Shown piece by piece: positions 11,971 through 23,399 of a stretch of DNA of 64,000 nucleotides. The stretch covers positions 396,082,042 to 396,146,041 of the forward strand of contig NC_085141.1 in the NCBI RefSeq assembly GCF_024139115.2, written 5' to 3'. The first letter of the stretch is position 1; every line of letters starts with the position of its first letter. Source of the stretch: Armigeres subalbatus. Its lineage: Eukaryota; Arthropoda; Insecta; Diptera; Culicidae. Both the position numbers and the translations under genes were made by a program. The notes below the pieces were generated by a model. That model ran no database searches. It worked only from the letters and a program-made list of their open reading frames with translations, and was not told where the DNA came from.

Positions 11971-12193
11971 TAGGGAGCGGGACCATTTGGGCAGCACCCC
12001 CTATTCCCGCCCAAAACATTAATAACTCGAGCGCGTTCCAACCAAATGGCTTGATTTTCTGTACATCACTAGATATCGACAGTGACAGAAACTAACCATG
12101 TACTAAGAAACAAGTAATTCGGTTGTAATGCGCTCGAGTAATGAACGTTGCGGACGGGAATAGGGGGTGCTGCCCAAATGGTTCTCTACCCTA
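11971..12193. mobile_element. 223-bp foldback MITE
   Basis: The left arm TAGGGagcGGgACCATTTGG and right arm CCAAATGGttcTCTACCCTA are complementary. They continue inward through GCAGCACCCCCTATTCCCG and CTCGAGCGC over roughly 80 bp. TA at each end allows a TA TSD, but flanking CA/TG extends the inverted repeat, so the exact boundary is ambiguous. Confidence 0.75.
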
Positions 12194-12349
12194 TGTATTG
12201 CGGTGTATAAAAGCACTGATTTTTTAGAGCAAATCAAACACTTGTTGTTTTGTGGATCATTTCAACATTTCAAAATCACTGGAGTTTGTCTTAAGTTTTC
12301 TTCAAGCATGTATTCTGAAATATGTTTCAGGATTTTTTTAACTGTAAAG

Positions 12350-12740
12350 AGTTCCATCCTGGGATTCCTCCAGAAATTCGATGCATGGACTTCCTCCAGA
12401 AATTCTCCCATAAATTTGTACTGGAGGAATTCCCGGAGAATTTGCTCTAAGAACAACCGAAACAATTCTTTGAAGAATTCTAATGGAAGAACTCGAATCA
12501 TAGAGAAGGTTATATGGAAACTCCCGGAAATATTTCTGAAAAAGAATCCTAAAAGTCTACGGACACTGCCGGAGAAATTCTTGGAAGGTTTCTATAACTC
12601 TTGCTAGAAGAACTCCGGGCACATCTCTCATAAAATAATTTTTAGATGAACTCGTAGAATAGCTCCTTGAAGACTCATAGAAGAACTTACGTAACAATTC
12701 ATAGGGGAATTTGTTGAGGAATTCGCAGTAAATATTTCTG
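12350..12740. repeat. Decayed 12/24-bp minisatellite relic
   Basis: Degenerate CCTCCAGAAATTC, GGAGGAATTCCCGGAG and AAGAACTC words in both orientations relate this tract to the 7643-10430 array. No unit is intact. Confidence 0.6.
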
Positions 12741-12779
12741 TGTATTAAGACAAAAATACGAAAGTGACCATTCACAAAC

Positions 12780-14040
12780 AGGCAAAATCCCAACCAGAGT
12801 GCCGAAATTTTGCAGGGCGCTAAATTTAGAAACTCGCGAATAATTTTATTTTATGTTTTTCCATTCCCGTTTAGATACCGCCGGTGTAAAAGTGGATCTT
12901 TATATAAGACTCAGAAATAGGGATAGAGACCTAAATAGAGATGCCCAAAATTGAGCAATTTATTCAGCAATTTATTTCGGCTGAATTTTGACAGACATTT
13001 TATTTGTACTCCAGCACATTTTATTTTCCAGTAAGTATCCAGTATATCCAGTGAATACAATTTCATGTTTTTATCGATGTACATTCATTGATGTTGCGAT
13101 TCAAGCTACAATATATTCTGCGACTCTGACTTTCTACGTGCGTTTCTTGATACATCTTTGGAAATTTATTTTTTTTGTTTTTTCATTCGACTGTATTATT
13201 AAACTTATTTTGGTAGATTTTTGGCTTCGCAGAATTAGAGATTTCTTTGACACAAACGAGTTTTTAAAAACTAAACTAAAACACTTTATCTCCATACTTC
13301 TCTTATTGACTATTAACTATATTAGTAGTTTGTGTAACAAGTTGCAAAAAGATGATTTTTTCAGGACGAGTTGTACGTTTATCGAACGAGGCTTGCCGAG
13401 TTGGATAAATACTACGAGTGCTGAAAAAATCGAGTTTTGCAACGAGTTGCACACGCTATTTTTTGCAATGACGAAAAATGGACTTTTATATGACAAATCT
13501 GTACCAAAATTATACTTGTACTTGTATAATTTCATCCAGAATTTACTCCACATGATCATTCTTGCCAATAAATTATGTTGCTGCAGAGAACAATCAGATT
13601 CCATGTTGCCGTGCCATATTGCATAGCTCGATAAACCGTGAAGCGATAGATGTACTTGCCTGTGGAAATTTTGATTGTCATGTCTATCAAACTATTGCAT
13701 TTATTTCTTTCGCGACATAGAGAATACACTATTTGAACACATACCCGAGCTAATTCAGCAAAATGTAGTCATGTTACTACTGTTCTGATGTTGGTTTTTC
13801 ATTATAGCACCCAAATGAGTGTTATAATGAATATTATGCAACCCATTTGAGTTGCATAATGCTCATTAAAGCACCCATTTCGTTGGTATGGAAAAGTAGG
13901 CCGTTTTATGACTCAAAGGTGAACTGTAAACCAGATATTATGATCAGGAATTGCAAAAATTAATTATGCTTACCTTGCGCATTTTGCTCAGTCCAACACA
14001 TGATTTGTAGTGCGGCGTGGCGTGATGCACCACGTTTCAT
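12780..14040. other. AT-rich interior of the 3.25-kb element
   Basis: A hairpin lies at about 13340-13450: GATTTTTTCAGgACGAGTTG against its near-complement around TACGAGTGCTGAAAAAATC. A smaller one spans about 13800-13890 (ATTATGCAACCCATTTGAG). The remaining sequence has no coding signal I recognise. Confidence 0.5.
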
Positions 14041-14076
14041 AAAACTGCCCTTAACTCTCCTAGCAGAATTTCCTAA

Positions 14077-14396
14077 CGCAGTCTTAAAGGGAATTGAAAA
14101 CTATGTTTTTAATCTTTTTTTCGACGTTTCGGGTCATTCAGGACATTTTTCAAGGGGTCAATTTGTTGATGTTTCTTCGTCAAATATGTTTCCGAGTAAT
14201 TTACAATGTTATGTAGAAATATGCTTCATATTTGGTATTAACGAATTTAGAGTATCGGACAAATTGAATGAAAATCTGATATCCGAAATTCGGTGTCAGG
14301 GCTTGCTAATTTCCACCATTGCGTTTCTGCTTTTGAATGGACCGAAACGTCGGGAAAAGATTAAAAACATAGTTTTCAATTCCTTTCAAGACTGCG
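14077..14396. repeat. Foldback with ~56-bp arms
   Basis: 14077-14133 (starting CGCAGTCTTaAAgGGAATTG) is the near reverse complement of 14341-14396 (ending CAATTCCTTTCAAGACTGCG). The spacer is ~207 bp. It lies inside the 3.25-kb element and accounts for part of the 139-codon frame at 14000-14419, which is therefore unlikely to be a gene. Confidence 0.75.
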
Positions 14397-14867
14397 AAGC
14401 CAAAAATCTACCAAGATAGCCACCTAGAACTACTTCAAGTCCAACATTTGATACTTTAGAGACTTAGGGTACTCTGTTTACTTCTTTATTTGTAATAGTT
14501 ACAAATAATTGTTCCACGGTTTATGTGGGAAAAAATATAGAAAGAACCTAATCATCAACGAAAGTCAAAGTAATCAAAGTAGAAGATGGTGGTCGGTTGT
14601 CAGCACACTTTTGTTCTTGGTTCATAACATTCGTTGAATTGCACACAAATTGTGATCGATTTTTCCCATATTCGGTTGCCGAGACTGTTATGAGTAATGC
14701 ACATGATGGCGCACATGGCAATTGTGACATCTGAAAACGACTAACGCCAGATCTTACTTCATTTTTGTACTGGAACTGGAAGGTTTGAGACTGATTACCG
14801 GAATTGGGCCGTCCAAAATGTTTGAGCAAATCTACGGAACTGATGTTGAAATAATCTGGCATCGCTG

Positions 14868-15475
14868 TTCCTATTTGAAATTGGCCAGATCGGACTATGG
14901 TATCGAAAGTTATGGCCAAAATATAAATTCATACGAAAAAATCGCGTAAAAAATGTCACTCATTTTCCGGGCACTTATTCTCAATCGATTTGCTCACAAC
15001 AAGTTGCATTCGACGTAAAATCCTGTCCCGTTGTTTCTTATTGAAAATTAGCCAGATCGGACTATGGGCTTAGATGTTATGGTCAAATTACTGTTTATTG
15101 TGAAAAAGAGTTAAAAAAAGTCTAGCTCACTTTCTTAGCACTTAGACTTCATCTATTCGCGCTCGCAACAGATTGCATTCAACGCAGAATCTTGTCCCAT
15201 TGTTTCTAATAGAAACTTGGCCGGATCGTACAATTGGGTCAAAAGTTATGGCGAAAATACAAATTTTAAAACTACTAAATAAAATGCCATTTTTTGCTCT
15301 TATGCTCATCCGATTTGTTTGCAACAAATTGCGTTTGGCGAGAATTTTTTTATGCATATAAACAAATATGAAAAATAAGACCAATCCACATATTGGTGTT
15401 ATTTGAGATTTTTCCAAACCTTTTGAACGAACGAGAAAGGCACCATCACCGCTAGGTGGATTAATCTGGGTTTTT
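14868..15475 (+). repeat. Copy C of the 167-bp-unit element, right part
   Basis: It resumes with the TSD TTCCTATT and the second half of the interrupted unit, continues through about three increasingly diverged units, and ends with CGAGAAAGGCACCATCACCG followed by CTAGGTGGATTAATCTGGG, the standard right border. Confidence 0.85.
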
Positions 15476-16370
15476 TATTCAGGGTTCGGGTTGGCACCCA
15501 GGTTTAAAAACGAATTCGACATTAGTATTCTATGATCATTTCCATACTTACTAAGTGAATGCTCTTCTGTGCTTGCCGTTGTATGAATGTATATTTTGAG
15601 AGGTTAGTCAAATGCAGACACCATGCTCGAGGACTCCTTGGAGTATTGTTTTATTGAAAACCGGTATCAGAAAGGTTCTGGTTTTAGTGAGTCGGTTGGG
15701 TCTGTTATGACATCTCATCCCCACACTTCCTGATTTTTCTGTTCTGGTGTTTGTCCCGTGCTAAAAAAAAATACACACTATATCCAGGAAGCCAACCATA
15801 TTTCCCACCCGAAAACATCCTTGCCCGGATAAAAAAGGATGATGTCGGAACTGAACTCATCAAGATGGACCTTGAAATGCTGGTTAATTGTCAGACTTAT
15901 AGCACATAACATATAGGCATCTTTGCCGTAGAATGTGGTCCTTCCCTGATTTTGAAATGCTAGCGATCCTAGCGGTGGAAGTCAAGCTTTACTCAACAAC
16001 GAGCATAAGACAGAGCAGCAGCGCATGCTTTTCTGTTTCTCTCTATCGCCTTCGATACACGGGAGGGCTGTTCGTCAATTGTTGATACACAAAGAGTTCA
16101 CTTTGAATTTTGCTGTTTGTTCTTTGATGTCTATCTGTTTTGTGCTTATAGTCAGAAACTGGGAAACCTGTTCCGTTAATGCGCACGTAGGCTTAACGCT
16201 CATTTATGAAAGTATACAAATATGATAAGTGAGAGTCTTTTTATTTCTTTCGGGATTCAATCCCGGACCAGGGCCATGGGTTTCCCAAGTACCTATAAGA
16301 AGTCGTTGTCATTAGATGAGCGTATTGAATGCATACATGTCTGGAAGGCGAGAGTCCTATCCAACGCAGT
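15476..16370. other. Unassigned DNA with a SINE relic
   Basis: 15750-15960 contains TTTCCCACCCGAAAACATCC and GGAACTGAACTCATCAAGATGG, aligning in order with the antisense tRNA-type SINE relic at 27740-28010. Flanking DNA is unassigned, including the longer frames at 16025-16225 and 16222-16770, the second of which runs through a CTT repeat. Confidence 0.45.
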
Positions 16371-16371
16371 T

Positions 16372-16487
16372 ATCCTTCTTCTTCTTCTTCTTATTTTTCT
16401 TCTTCTTCTTATTTTTCTTCTTCTCCTTCTTCTTATTCTTCTATTTCTTCTTCTTCTTAGTTTTTCTCTTCCTCTTCTTCTTCTTGA
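16372..16487 (+). repeat. (CTT)n polypyrimidine tract
   Basis: An interrupted CTT/TTC run about 115 bp long, nearly pure pyrimidine on the plus strand and GAA-rich on the minus strand. Such tracts can form triplex DNA. Confidence 0.95.
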
Positions 16488-16784
16488 AAATGGGTGGATG
16501 GATTTTCTCCAATCCTTTAGCAAATCTGCATGTAACCGTCTCCGGGAAAATGAGAAAATCGTGAGAAACCAAAAAAAGGGTGAGTTTTCATTTAAGCCCA
16601 TGCATAAAACTTATTTGGGTTTTCCTTTAACATCGACATGTCGTGAATGTTTTAAAACTTGTTGCTATGTTGTATTAAGACTATGCAATGTGAGACAGAA
16701 ATTTAAGCAATTAAATCATCATCTAGGACGTATGTTCCATAAATTACATTTACTACCACGAATGTACTAAACTTAAATCTACAT

Positions 16785-18927
16785 TAGGGTGTCCAAAAAA
16801 AAATCGATGTTCGAAAAGTCATGGTGCTCAACCCTGTAATGAAAGATATACCTGTCTGGATAATTTTTGTAGAACAAACCGAATTTCTAAAAATTCGTTT
16901 AGAGGTCGCGCCAGATCGATTTTTGAAAAATGAGCTTTTTTTAGGTCAAAAACTAAATATTGGGTACTTTCACAATTTTTTTCAAGGTCACTTATTCGTT
17001 TTATATTTTTTTATTTTTCTGTGGATCTTTGCCCATATTCTCCATGAATTAGTTTTTAGTATTATACGTGTTTACAGTTAGAAGAATTTTTTTAAACATA
17101 GAAAAAGCACATTTTTTGACTAATTTTTGAAGTTTTTTCATCCTCAAACCAAAAATATTTTTTTCTCATTCAAAAAAACTCACATACTACGAAGAGCTAT
17201 TTATAAGTAGTATTTTCATAAAAAAAAGATCCAATAAATGTTATTCTGGGGCTGAGATATTGCAGTTTTAGTAAATAGTCAGAAAGTGTACAAATTCGGT
17301 ACTTTTTATTTACATGTTATAATTTCATCAAGATTGCACCAATATTATAATTTAAATTAAAAACAATTCAATAAATGGGAATAAATGGGAATATTTTCTA
17401 TGTAACATAGCTTTTATTTCCGATGGAGTTGGTTACCTGAATTACAGGATTTGGTCGGAGTATATGGATGGAGCCAGTTATAAAATGATATCACATCCAA
17501 CAATTAATATGTAGCAATATACAAGTAATCAGGTTTACTATGATCTCTTTATTAGTTTTGATTCAATCATAGGCTGCTTTTCACGGTATACAAAAAACAA
17601 GGCAGGCTCAGCACGTATGTAAACATTCAGTTTGAACGTAAACATGTGTGGTCACTACTATCTTCGCACAAGCTGAACTGAGACGATGCTCTACGGTCTC
17701 AGCATGCTTACTTTTGTACTCTAACATGTGGCGATAAAATATGCGTCTCACTTGAAGTGTCATTTTTCCGTTTTTACTTTACGTTTATTCCGTTTTTACT
17801 TTTCCAATATCTCAAGTGAACTCATTCCAATATCTCAAGTGAACTGTCGAACTGGTACGACGAAAAAACTTGTTTGACTCTCATATGACATATCAAAAGC
17901 ATCACGGTATACAGACAACAAGGTAGGCTTGTAAGAAAAGTGACAAGTCAAGAGTGACGCATATTTTAATGCCACATGTTAGAGTACAAAAGTAAGCATG
18001 CTGAGACCGTAGAGCATCATCTCAGTTCAGCTCAGTTCGGCAGTTCAGTGCGAAGATAGTAGTGACGACACATGTTTACATTCAAACTGATTGTTTACAT
18101 ACGTGCTGAGCTTGCCTTGTTTTTTGTATACCGTGAAAAGCATCCTATGATTGAATCAAAACTAATAAAGAGATCATAGTAAACCTGATTACTTGTATAT
18201 TTCTACATTTTAATTGTTGGATGTGATATCATTTTATAACTGGCTCCATCCATATACTCCGACCAAATCCTGTAATTCAGGTAACCAACTCCATCGGAAA
18301 TAAAAGCTATGTTACATAGAAAATATTCCCATTTATTCGCTTTTGAATTGTTTTTAATTTAAATTGAAATATTGGTGCAATCTTGATGAAATTATAACAT
18401 GTAAAGAAAAAGTACCGAATTTGTACACTTTTTGACTATTTACTAAAACTGCAATATCTCACCCCCAGAATAACATTTCTTGGATCTTTTTTTTATGAAA
18501 ATACTACTTATAAATAGCTCTTCGTAGTATGTGAGTTTTTTTGAATGAGAAAAAAATATTTTTGGTTTGAGGATGAAAAAACTTCAAAAATTAGTCAAAA
18601 AATGTGCTTTTTCTATGTTTAAAAAGTTCTTCTAACTGTAAACACGTATAATACTAAAAACTAATTCATGGAGAATATGGGCAAAGATCCACAAAAAAAT
18701 AAAAAAATATAAGCCAATGAGCGACCCTGAAAAAAAATTGTGAAAGGACCCAATATTTGATTTTTGACCTAAAAAAGCTCATTTTTCAAAAATCGATCTG
18801 GCGCGACCTCTAAACGATTTTTTAGAAATTCGGTTTGTTCTACAAAAATTATCCAGAAAGGTATATCTTTCATTACAGGGTTGAGCACCATGACTTTTCG
18901 AACATCGATTTTTTTTGGGACACCCTA
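16785..18927. mobile_element. 2143-bp foldback element with 8-bp TSD (hAT-like)
   Basis: TIRs TAGGGTGTCC and GGACACCCTA are flanked by identical ATCTACAT at 16777-16784 and 18928-18935. The left arm (about 16785-17770) and right arm (about 17931-18927) pair almost throughout; I count three mismatches in the outer 150 bp. The ~160-bp centre holds duplicated CCGTTTTTACTT and CCAATATCTCAAGTGAACT words and a CACGGTATACA segment also present in the arms. The TAGGGTG start is shared with the 3344-4052 element. No transposase is present. The frame at 16821-17081 lies within an arm and is spurious. Confidence 0.92.
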
Positions 18928-18935
18928 ATCTACAT

Positions 18936-21680
18936 TTTTTTATTTACACCGCCCGATATAGAATGTAAACGACCGTTTTGCATGACTGGTTTATATCACT
19001 TGATTTGCATTATTATCACCTCCGGTTGACCATCCCTTTTCACACTTGCTTTTATTGTAATTGAGCATATGATCTTTTGCGAAGATACTCATCACGAAAC
19101 AGACATTCAAAGGCGTTAAGTCACTTTTTTGTTGCCGTGAAATCGCGTGCTTCACATTCTCATGTCATTTTCCTCGCACTTATTCATTCCATCCCTCAAA
19201 GTCGCAGTTGTTGGATGGGTCGTGCCCCAGAATGTCGTTTTATGGTTTGTTTAACTCACCGTTGATTGATGAGCTGATGTTATCAATTTATGTAAATTTT
19301 ATTACCCCACATTATCACGCGCTACCTCGTCTGTCAATGCGACAGACGCACTTACTTTCTAGCATGTTTGAAAAAAATTTAGTTAAATGACGACATAATT
19401 TATTTGCACATCAAGAAATAAAAGATTAACAATGCTGTACAGTTTCAGCTTTATCCCACCAAGCAGTTTACCTTGAAAACTTCTCAGCCGATAAATCGAC
19501 CTACCCCACCTGACCGAAAATCTGATCCGACAACCCATCAGATTTAATTCGTAAATAATTAATCTAGTGATATGAATCCTAAATAAAGTACGGACCTAGT
19601 GGATTCCATCTCATCGGTGAATAAATGTGCTGCAGCAACCAGCCAAGTCAACCAGAGTCTATTTATCTTTCCGTGAAAACTAACTCTCGGGCTGAACCCT
19701 CGAACCACACGAATCATCATCATAATCGTAAAGTTTGTCCGTTCGAGCCTGTGATGTTTGCTCTCTTCCATTTGTCCGCCCCTGCCAGACTGCCATCGAA
19801 GTGGAAGTGCTTCATTAATCTCATACGGCGTCCGAACATCATCGGGGTCATATAATGAAACCCTACCCACCCCACCAGCCGTTATTAGTCTCACTACTTG
19901 GGAAAGGCAACCTACCCGGCGTGTAATGATAAATTATGAAATGGATCATACGATGCCGTTCAGAAAAGTTCACTAACTCAGTCTCCGCAGCCGAAGTACT
20001 ACTCGTACAAATGTGTACGCACTATGTATAACTTCTAGGACGTGTTTTCGCACCACAGCTCAAGGAGGGAAAACTCTCGGGACAGTCCAGGGCTGTGAGC
20101 GCAGAAAAGTTCTTTCCATACCAAGTTTATGTGGGTTTTCCATTAACCCACAGAATCGCGACCGCGAAGTCTTTTCCACTGAAATTCTAGAACTTAATAT
20201 GTTCCAACTGCACAGTGAAGTAGATTCAGAAACAACCTTATTTACTATATAGTACATACATCACTCTCTAATGTATACATTAATCTCCTAAACGTAAACT
20301 CCGTGTTTACTCAATACTTTAATCCATATTGCTAGTTTATATTTTTGCAGCCTTTTTTGCTACTATGTATTTAACTACATTCCAATCGTCTGTGGCAGTT
20401 AAAGATTTTCTACTGGTTGAATCAAATCATGAAGATATTAAAATATTTTGATTCTGATTTTTTTTTTTAATTTTTAATTATCAATTGCATGAATTTATCT
20501 CTTGTTCTAGGTGTTCCATGTTTGATCAACACTATCATTCTTATTTACTAATATCTATATATTTGTTCATATTTTATTACATTTTAATGGCCTCTGGCAG
20601 ATGGAAATTTTCCACTAGTTGAATAGGATCACAACGTTTTTTACTTAACCTTTTTATTACTACGACTATAAGCAGATTATCCTAGCAGTAGAAGATTACC
20701 AACATTATTTTGGTTTGGTATAAAAAAATGGTTTTATTTTGAAAATTATTTAGAATACACCACTATGTAACTTACCATCAGCGCTATCAACTTATCATCC
20801 CCGGCACTCTGATATTAATAAAATCCCATGGAAAACTTATAATTAAGTTAAAGTGTCGGAAAATGTCTTGGAAAACTTCTCAAGCACACATACCGCTCAA
20901 ACCGGCATCCCGTCATGCGATATGCCGAAAACTAATTGAATAAGCTTGTTTTCCGATTCATAACAGCTTGGTTACGTGTGCCGGCCACAGGCAGTGTATG
21001 TAACTACGAGTGAGAGAGGACTATAACCTTTATCGCTTCATCTAATATTCCTTCGAGTGAACGGACACCGGCGAAGATCCGGCAGAACCTTGCTGCAAAA
21101 GTGCTGCGGCTATTTGAGTTTGCTGTTTCAAGCTATATTAGTTCCTTGGAGTATGATGTTCAACTAAGACTAGAGAAATTGGTTATTACAGAAGTGCGAG
21201 CAAAGCACGTTTGGATATAACTTTATTTTGGCAACATAGGAAATGGGCAACCATTAGTAGGGTTAAGAAAGTTTTAAACTTTGAAAAGATAAATAATATT
21301 CGATCCAGTTAATTTATATGTATCCTTGCCATCCAGAAACCACGTGGTTAGAGGTGTGCGCCGGTCCAAAAATCGCCGGCGAGAATCGGCGTGGCAAATT
21401 TATTATGCCATTGATTAAAAAAAAATGCATTTCTTAGGGTTTTTTTTTTCAAGACATTAAAGACTCAAACGCAATGTAGAACGGAGCGGATTTAACAGAA
21501 GTTTCATGTCTAATCCTGCCATTACCGTTACTTTCCGTTACATTGCATTCAGAGCCTAACGGGAAAATCTTTTGAATTCCGCTGGAAGAAACTAATGAAC
21601 TTCCCCAGACAATTTTCCAAGTTTTATTTTTCCAAAAACTCATTTGGTAATTATTTTCGGATTTCCCACGAGAACTACTG
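18936..21680. other. No gene or clear repeat; single-copy-looking DNA
   Basis: The composition is mixed at 19000-20250 and more AT-rich after 20280. Frames of up to 111 codons overlap on both strands (for example 19559-19894 minus) but match nothing I know. The stretch may hold non-coding regulatory or intronic sequence of a neighbouring gene. Confidence 0.45.
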
Positions 21681-21689
21681 TCAAGGCAT

Positions 21690-22310
21690 CTGCCAAACGA
21701 CCCTTGCGGCCAAATGACCTTTTCGGGTAAAGCACCACCGGCAAATGGTATTTTCGGTCAAATGTCTATTTGGCCTATTTGGCCAAACGACTTTTTCGAC
21801 CAAATAACCAGTTCGACCGTATGTAAATTCGGCAGTATGTCCATTTCGGCTAATTGACATTTTCGGCCATATGGGTTTTGGCCCAATGGTTTGTTCAGCC
21901 AAACATTTCTCGGTATTTTGGCCTTCGGCCTTCCCGTCGTTTTGCCGAAAGTCACACGGCGAAAAGCCATTTATTAGAATTCCATTTGGCCAATTAACTC
22001 ATAAAGCCGAAAGTCATTTGGCCTAAACGGCTATTTAGCCGTTGGTTTAAACGTATTGAACTAAGAAATGTAATTGGAAATCGTTTGGAGATGGCGCAAC
22101 GATCATTATTGTGAAAAACGCAACCTAAATGTGACTGTCAAACTTATTGGCTACGTTCGACGATTGCTAATAACGCAATAGATCACTTGCCCGAAAATGC
22201 TATTTGATTGAAATTGTCTTTAAGCAGAAAGAGCGATTTGGCCCAAATATTTGTTTTCTAAGACGCCATTTCGACCAAACGGCATTTTCTGCCAAATAAC
22301 TTATTCGGCA
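21690..22310. repeat. TTCGGCCAAA-type short tandem repeat
   Basis: Irregular repeats of TTTCGGCCAAATGAC-like words about 20 bp apart fill 21690-22040 and reappear at 22225-22310. The middle (about 22050-22220) is unrelated. Minus-strand frames with FG-rich peptides are by-products. Confidence 0.85.
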
Positions 22311-22639
22311 AAACGAGTTTTTTTTTTTGAGAATATTGTGGATTTACTTGACCAATAGATTCGAAGGTTGGTTCACTTGCCTATTTCAAACGTTCTCTTT
22401 TCCAGCAAGGTTTGCCAAACTCAATAAATGTTTGGTAGATTACCTTGTTTTTTGCTCCTTGTCTATCAAAACAGATGTCAAAACATCGGAAAAAGAAAGA
22501 GAAGTCCGAGGGAAACAGCAAAAAGCACGTGGCAGACTTGTCAGTTTTGACAGATTTTACTATGAAGACGGGTGTGACGGTGAAAACGGCGATTTCAACG
22601 ACCGTTCAAGGAGCGACTATTTCGAACGGTCGGGTCCAA
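22311..22639. other. Spacer between GGCCAAA repeat blocks
   Basis: It begins with a T12 run. A plus-strand frame (22327-22794, 155 codons) starts here but runs into the GGCCAAA repeats; its product is unrecognised and it is probably not coding. Confidence 0.4.
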
Positions 22640-22890
22640 TAGGGAAATCCACGTACAATGATTCAACCAAACGAAACTTTCGGCCAAAAGGCCCTTTCTG
22701 CCAAACGACCACCCAGTGGGAGTTTTCGGCCAACCAGTTTTATCAGCCAAAGGAACTGTTTTACCAAATGACATTTTCGGCCAAATGCCTTTAGGCTAGA
22801 TGGGCTTCGGCCTTATAGTATGTTCGGTAAAACGACATATTCGGCCAAGTAACTTTCGGCTTAGTGGCCTTCGGCCAAATGGCTTTCTGC
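22640..22890. repeat. TTCGGCCAAA-type short tandem repeat, second block
   Basis: The same degenerate motif as 21690-22310 (CTTTCGGCCAAAAGGCC, ACATTTTCGGCCAAATGCC) with a period near 20 bp. Confidence 0.8.
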
Positions 22891-23026
22891 CAAACCACTC
22901 TTCTCCGTTCAAAAATTCTATTTAATGAGAATTTCTTTGGATATCAACGGGAGATCCTTCGGAATTTCCACTCGAAGTTTTTCTTCTTTTCGAAGAGCTT
23001 TACAAAATTTCAACGGGAAATTGGGG

Positions 23027-23396
23027 CCTGTTCAAATATTACGTAACGCAATGGGGAGGAGCGGGGGGTTGTTCTACTTTTGTTACGATTTGTTACCAAA
23101 ATATATGAGGGTGGGGTGTTTTAAAATATTGTTACGCGTAACAAATTTATCACATAGCATGAACTTTCAATTTTTCAAAATTATTTGTTTTCTTTGAAAT
23201 AAAATAAACTATATTTACATAAAGTGACAATTGTCGTATTATGCTTCAAATTACATTAAAAAAGAGATTTTTATTAAAAAATTTAATTTGTTACGTTACG
23301 CTTGGGGGGTGGGGTAGTTGAGATAATTGTTACAGTTTGTTACGAGGTGGTGGGGGTTTTGGGAAATCGCATTTTTCGCGTTACGTAATACACAGG
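23027..23396. mobile_element. 370-bp TIR element with TTACGTAACG ends
   Basis: CCTGttCAAATATTACGTAACGC at the left pairs with CGCGTTACGTAATacACAGG at the right. GGGGTGGGG tracts and TTGTTACG words lie inside both ends. A truncated relative with a C-run followed by GAGCGTTACGTAATTTATGG is at 62560-62690. The TSD is unclear. Confidence 0.65.
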
Positions 23397-23399
23397 ATT

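Larger units (their letters stand above)
11616..14867. mobile_element. 3252-bp TIR element with 8-bp TSD (hAT-like, non-autonomous)
   Basis: CAGCGATGCCAGAT at 11616 and its exact reverse complement ending at 14867 form 14-bp TIRs. TTCCTATT flanks both sides (11608-11615, 14868-14875), and removing the element plus one TSD restores a normal 167-bp unit. CAG termini with an 8-bp TSD fit hAT. The interior carries short TCTACGGA subterminal repeats, a MITE (11971-12193), decayed minisatellite (12350-12740), hairpins and AT-rich DNA. I see no transposase: the longest frame (12988-13626, 212 codons) has biased composition and no recognisable motif. It may be a deletion derivative or a composite that grew by later insertions. 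Confidence 0.88.

Noticed and set aside
12988..13626. 212-codon frame inside the 3.25-kb element as a transposase
   Set aside because: Hydrophobic, low-complexity composition without hAT dimerisation-domain or other recognisable motifs. It overlaps a hairpin.
14000..14419. 139-codon open frame
   Set aside because: Both ends fall in the arms of a foldback repeat.
16222..16770. 182-codon open frame with leucine-rich segment
   Set aside because: The leucine stretch is encoded by the CTT microsatellite and the flanks show no coding signature.
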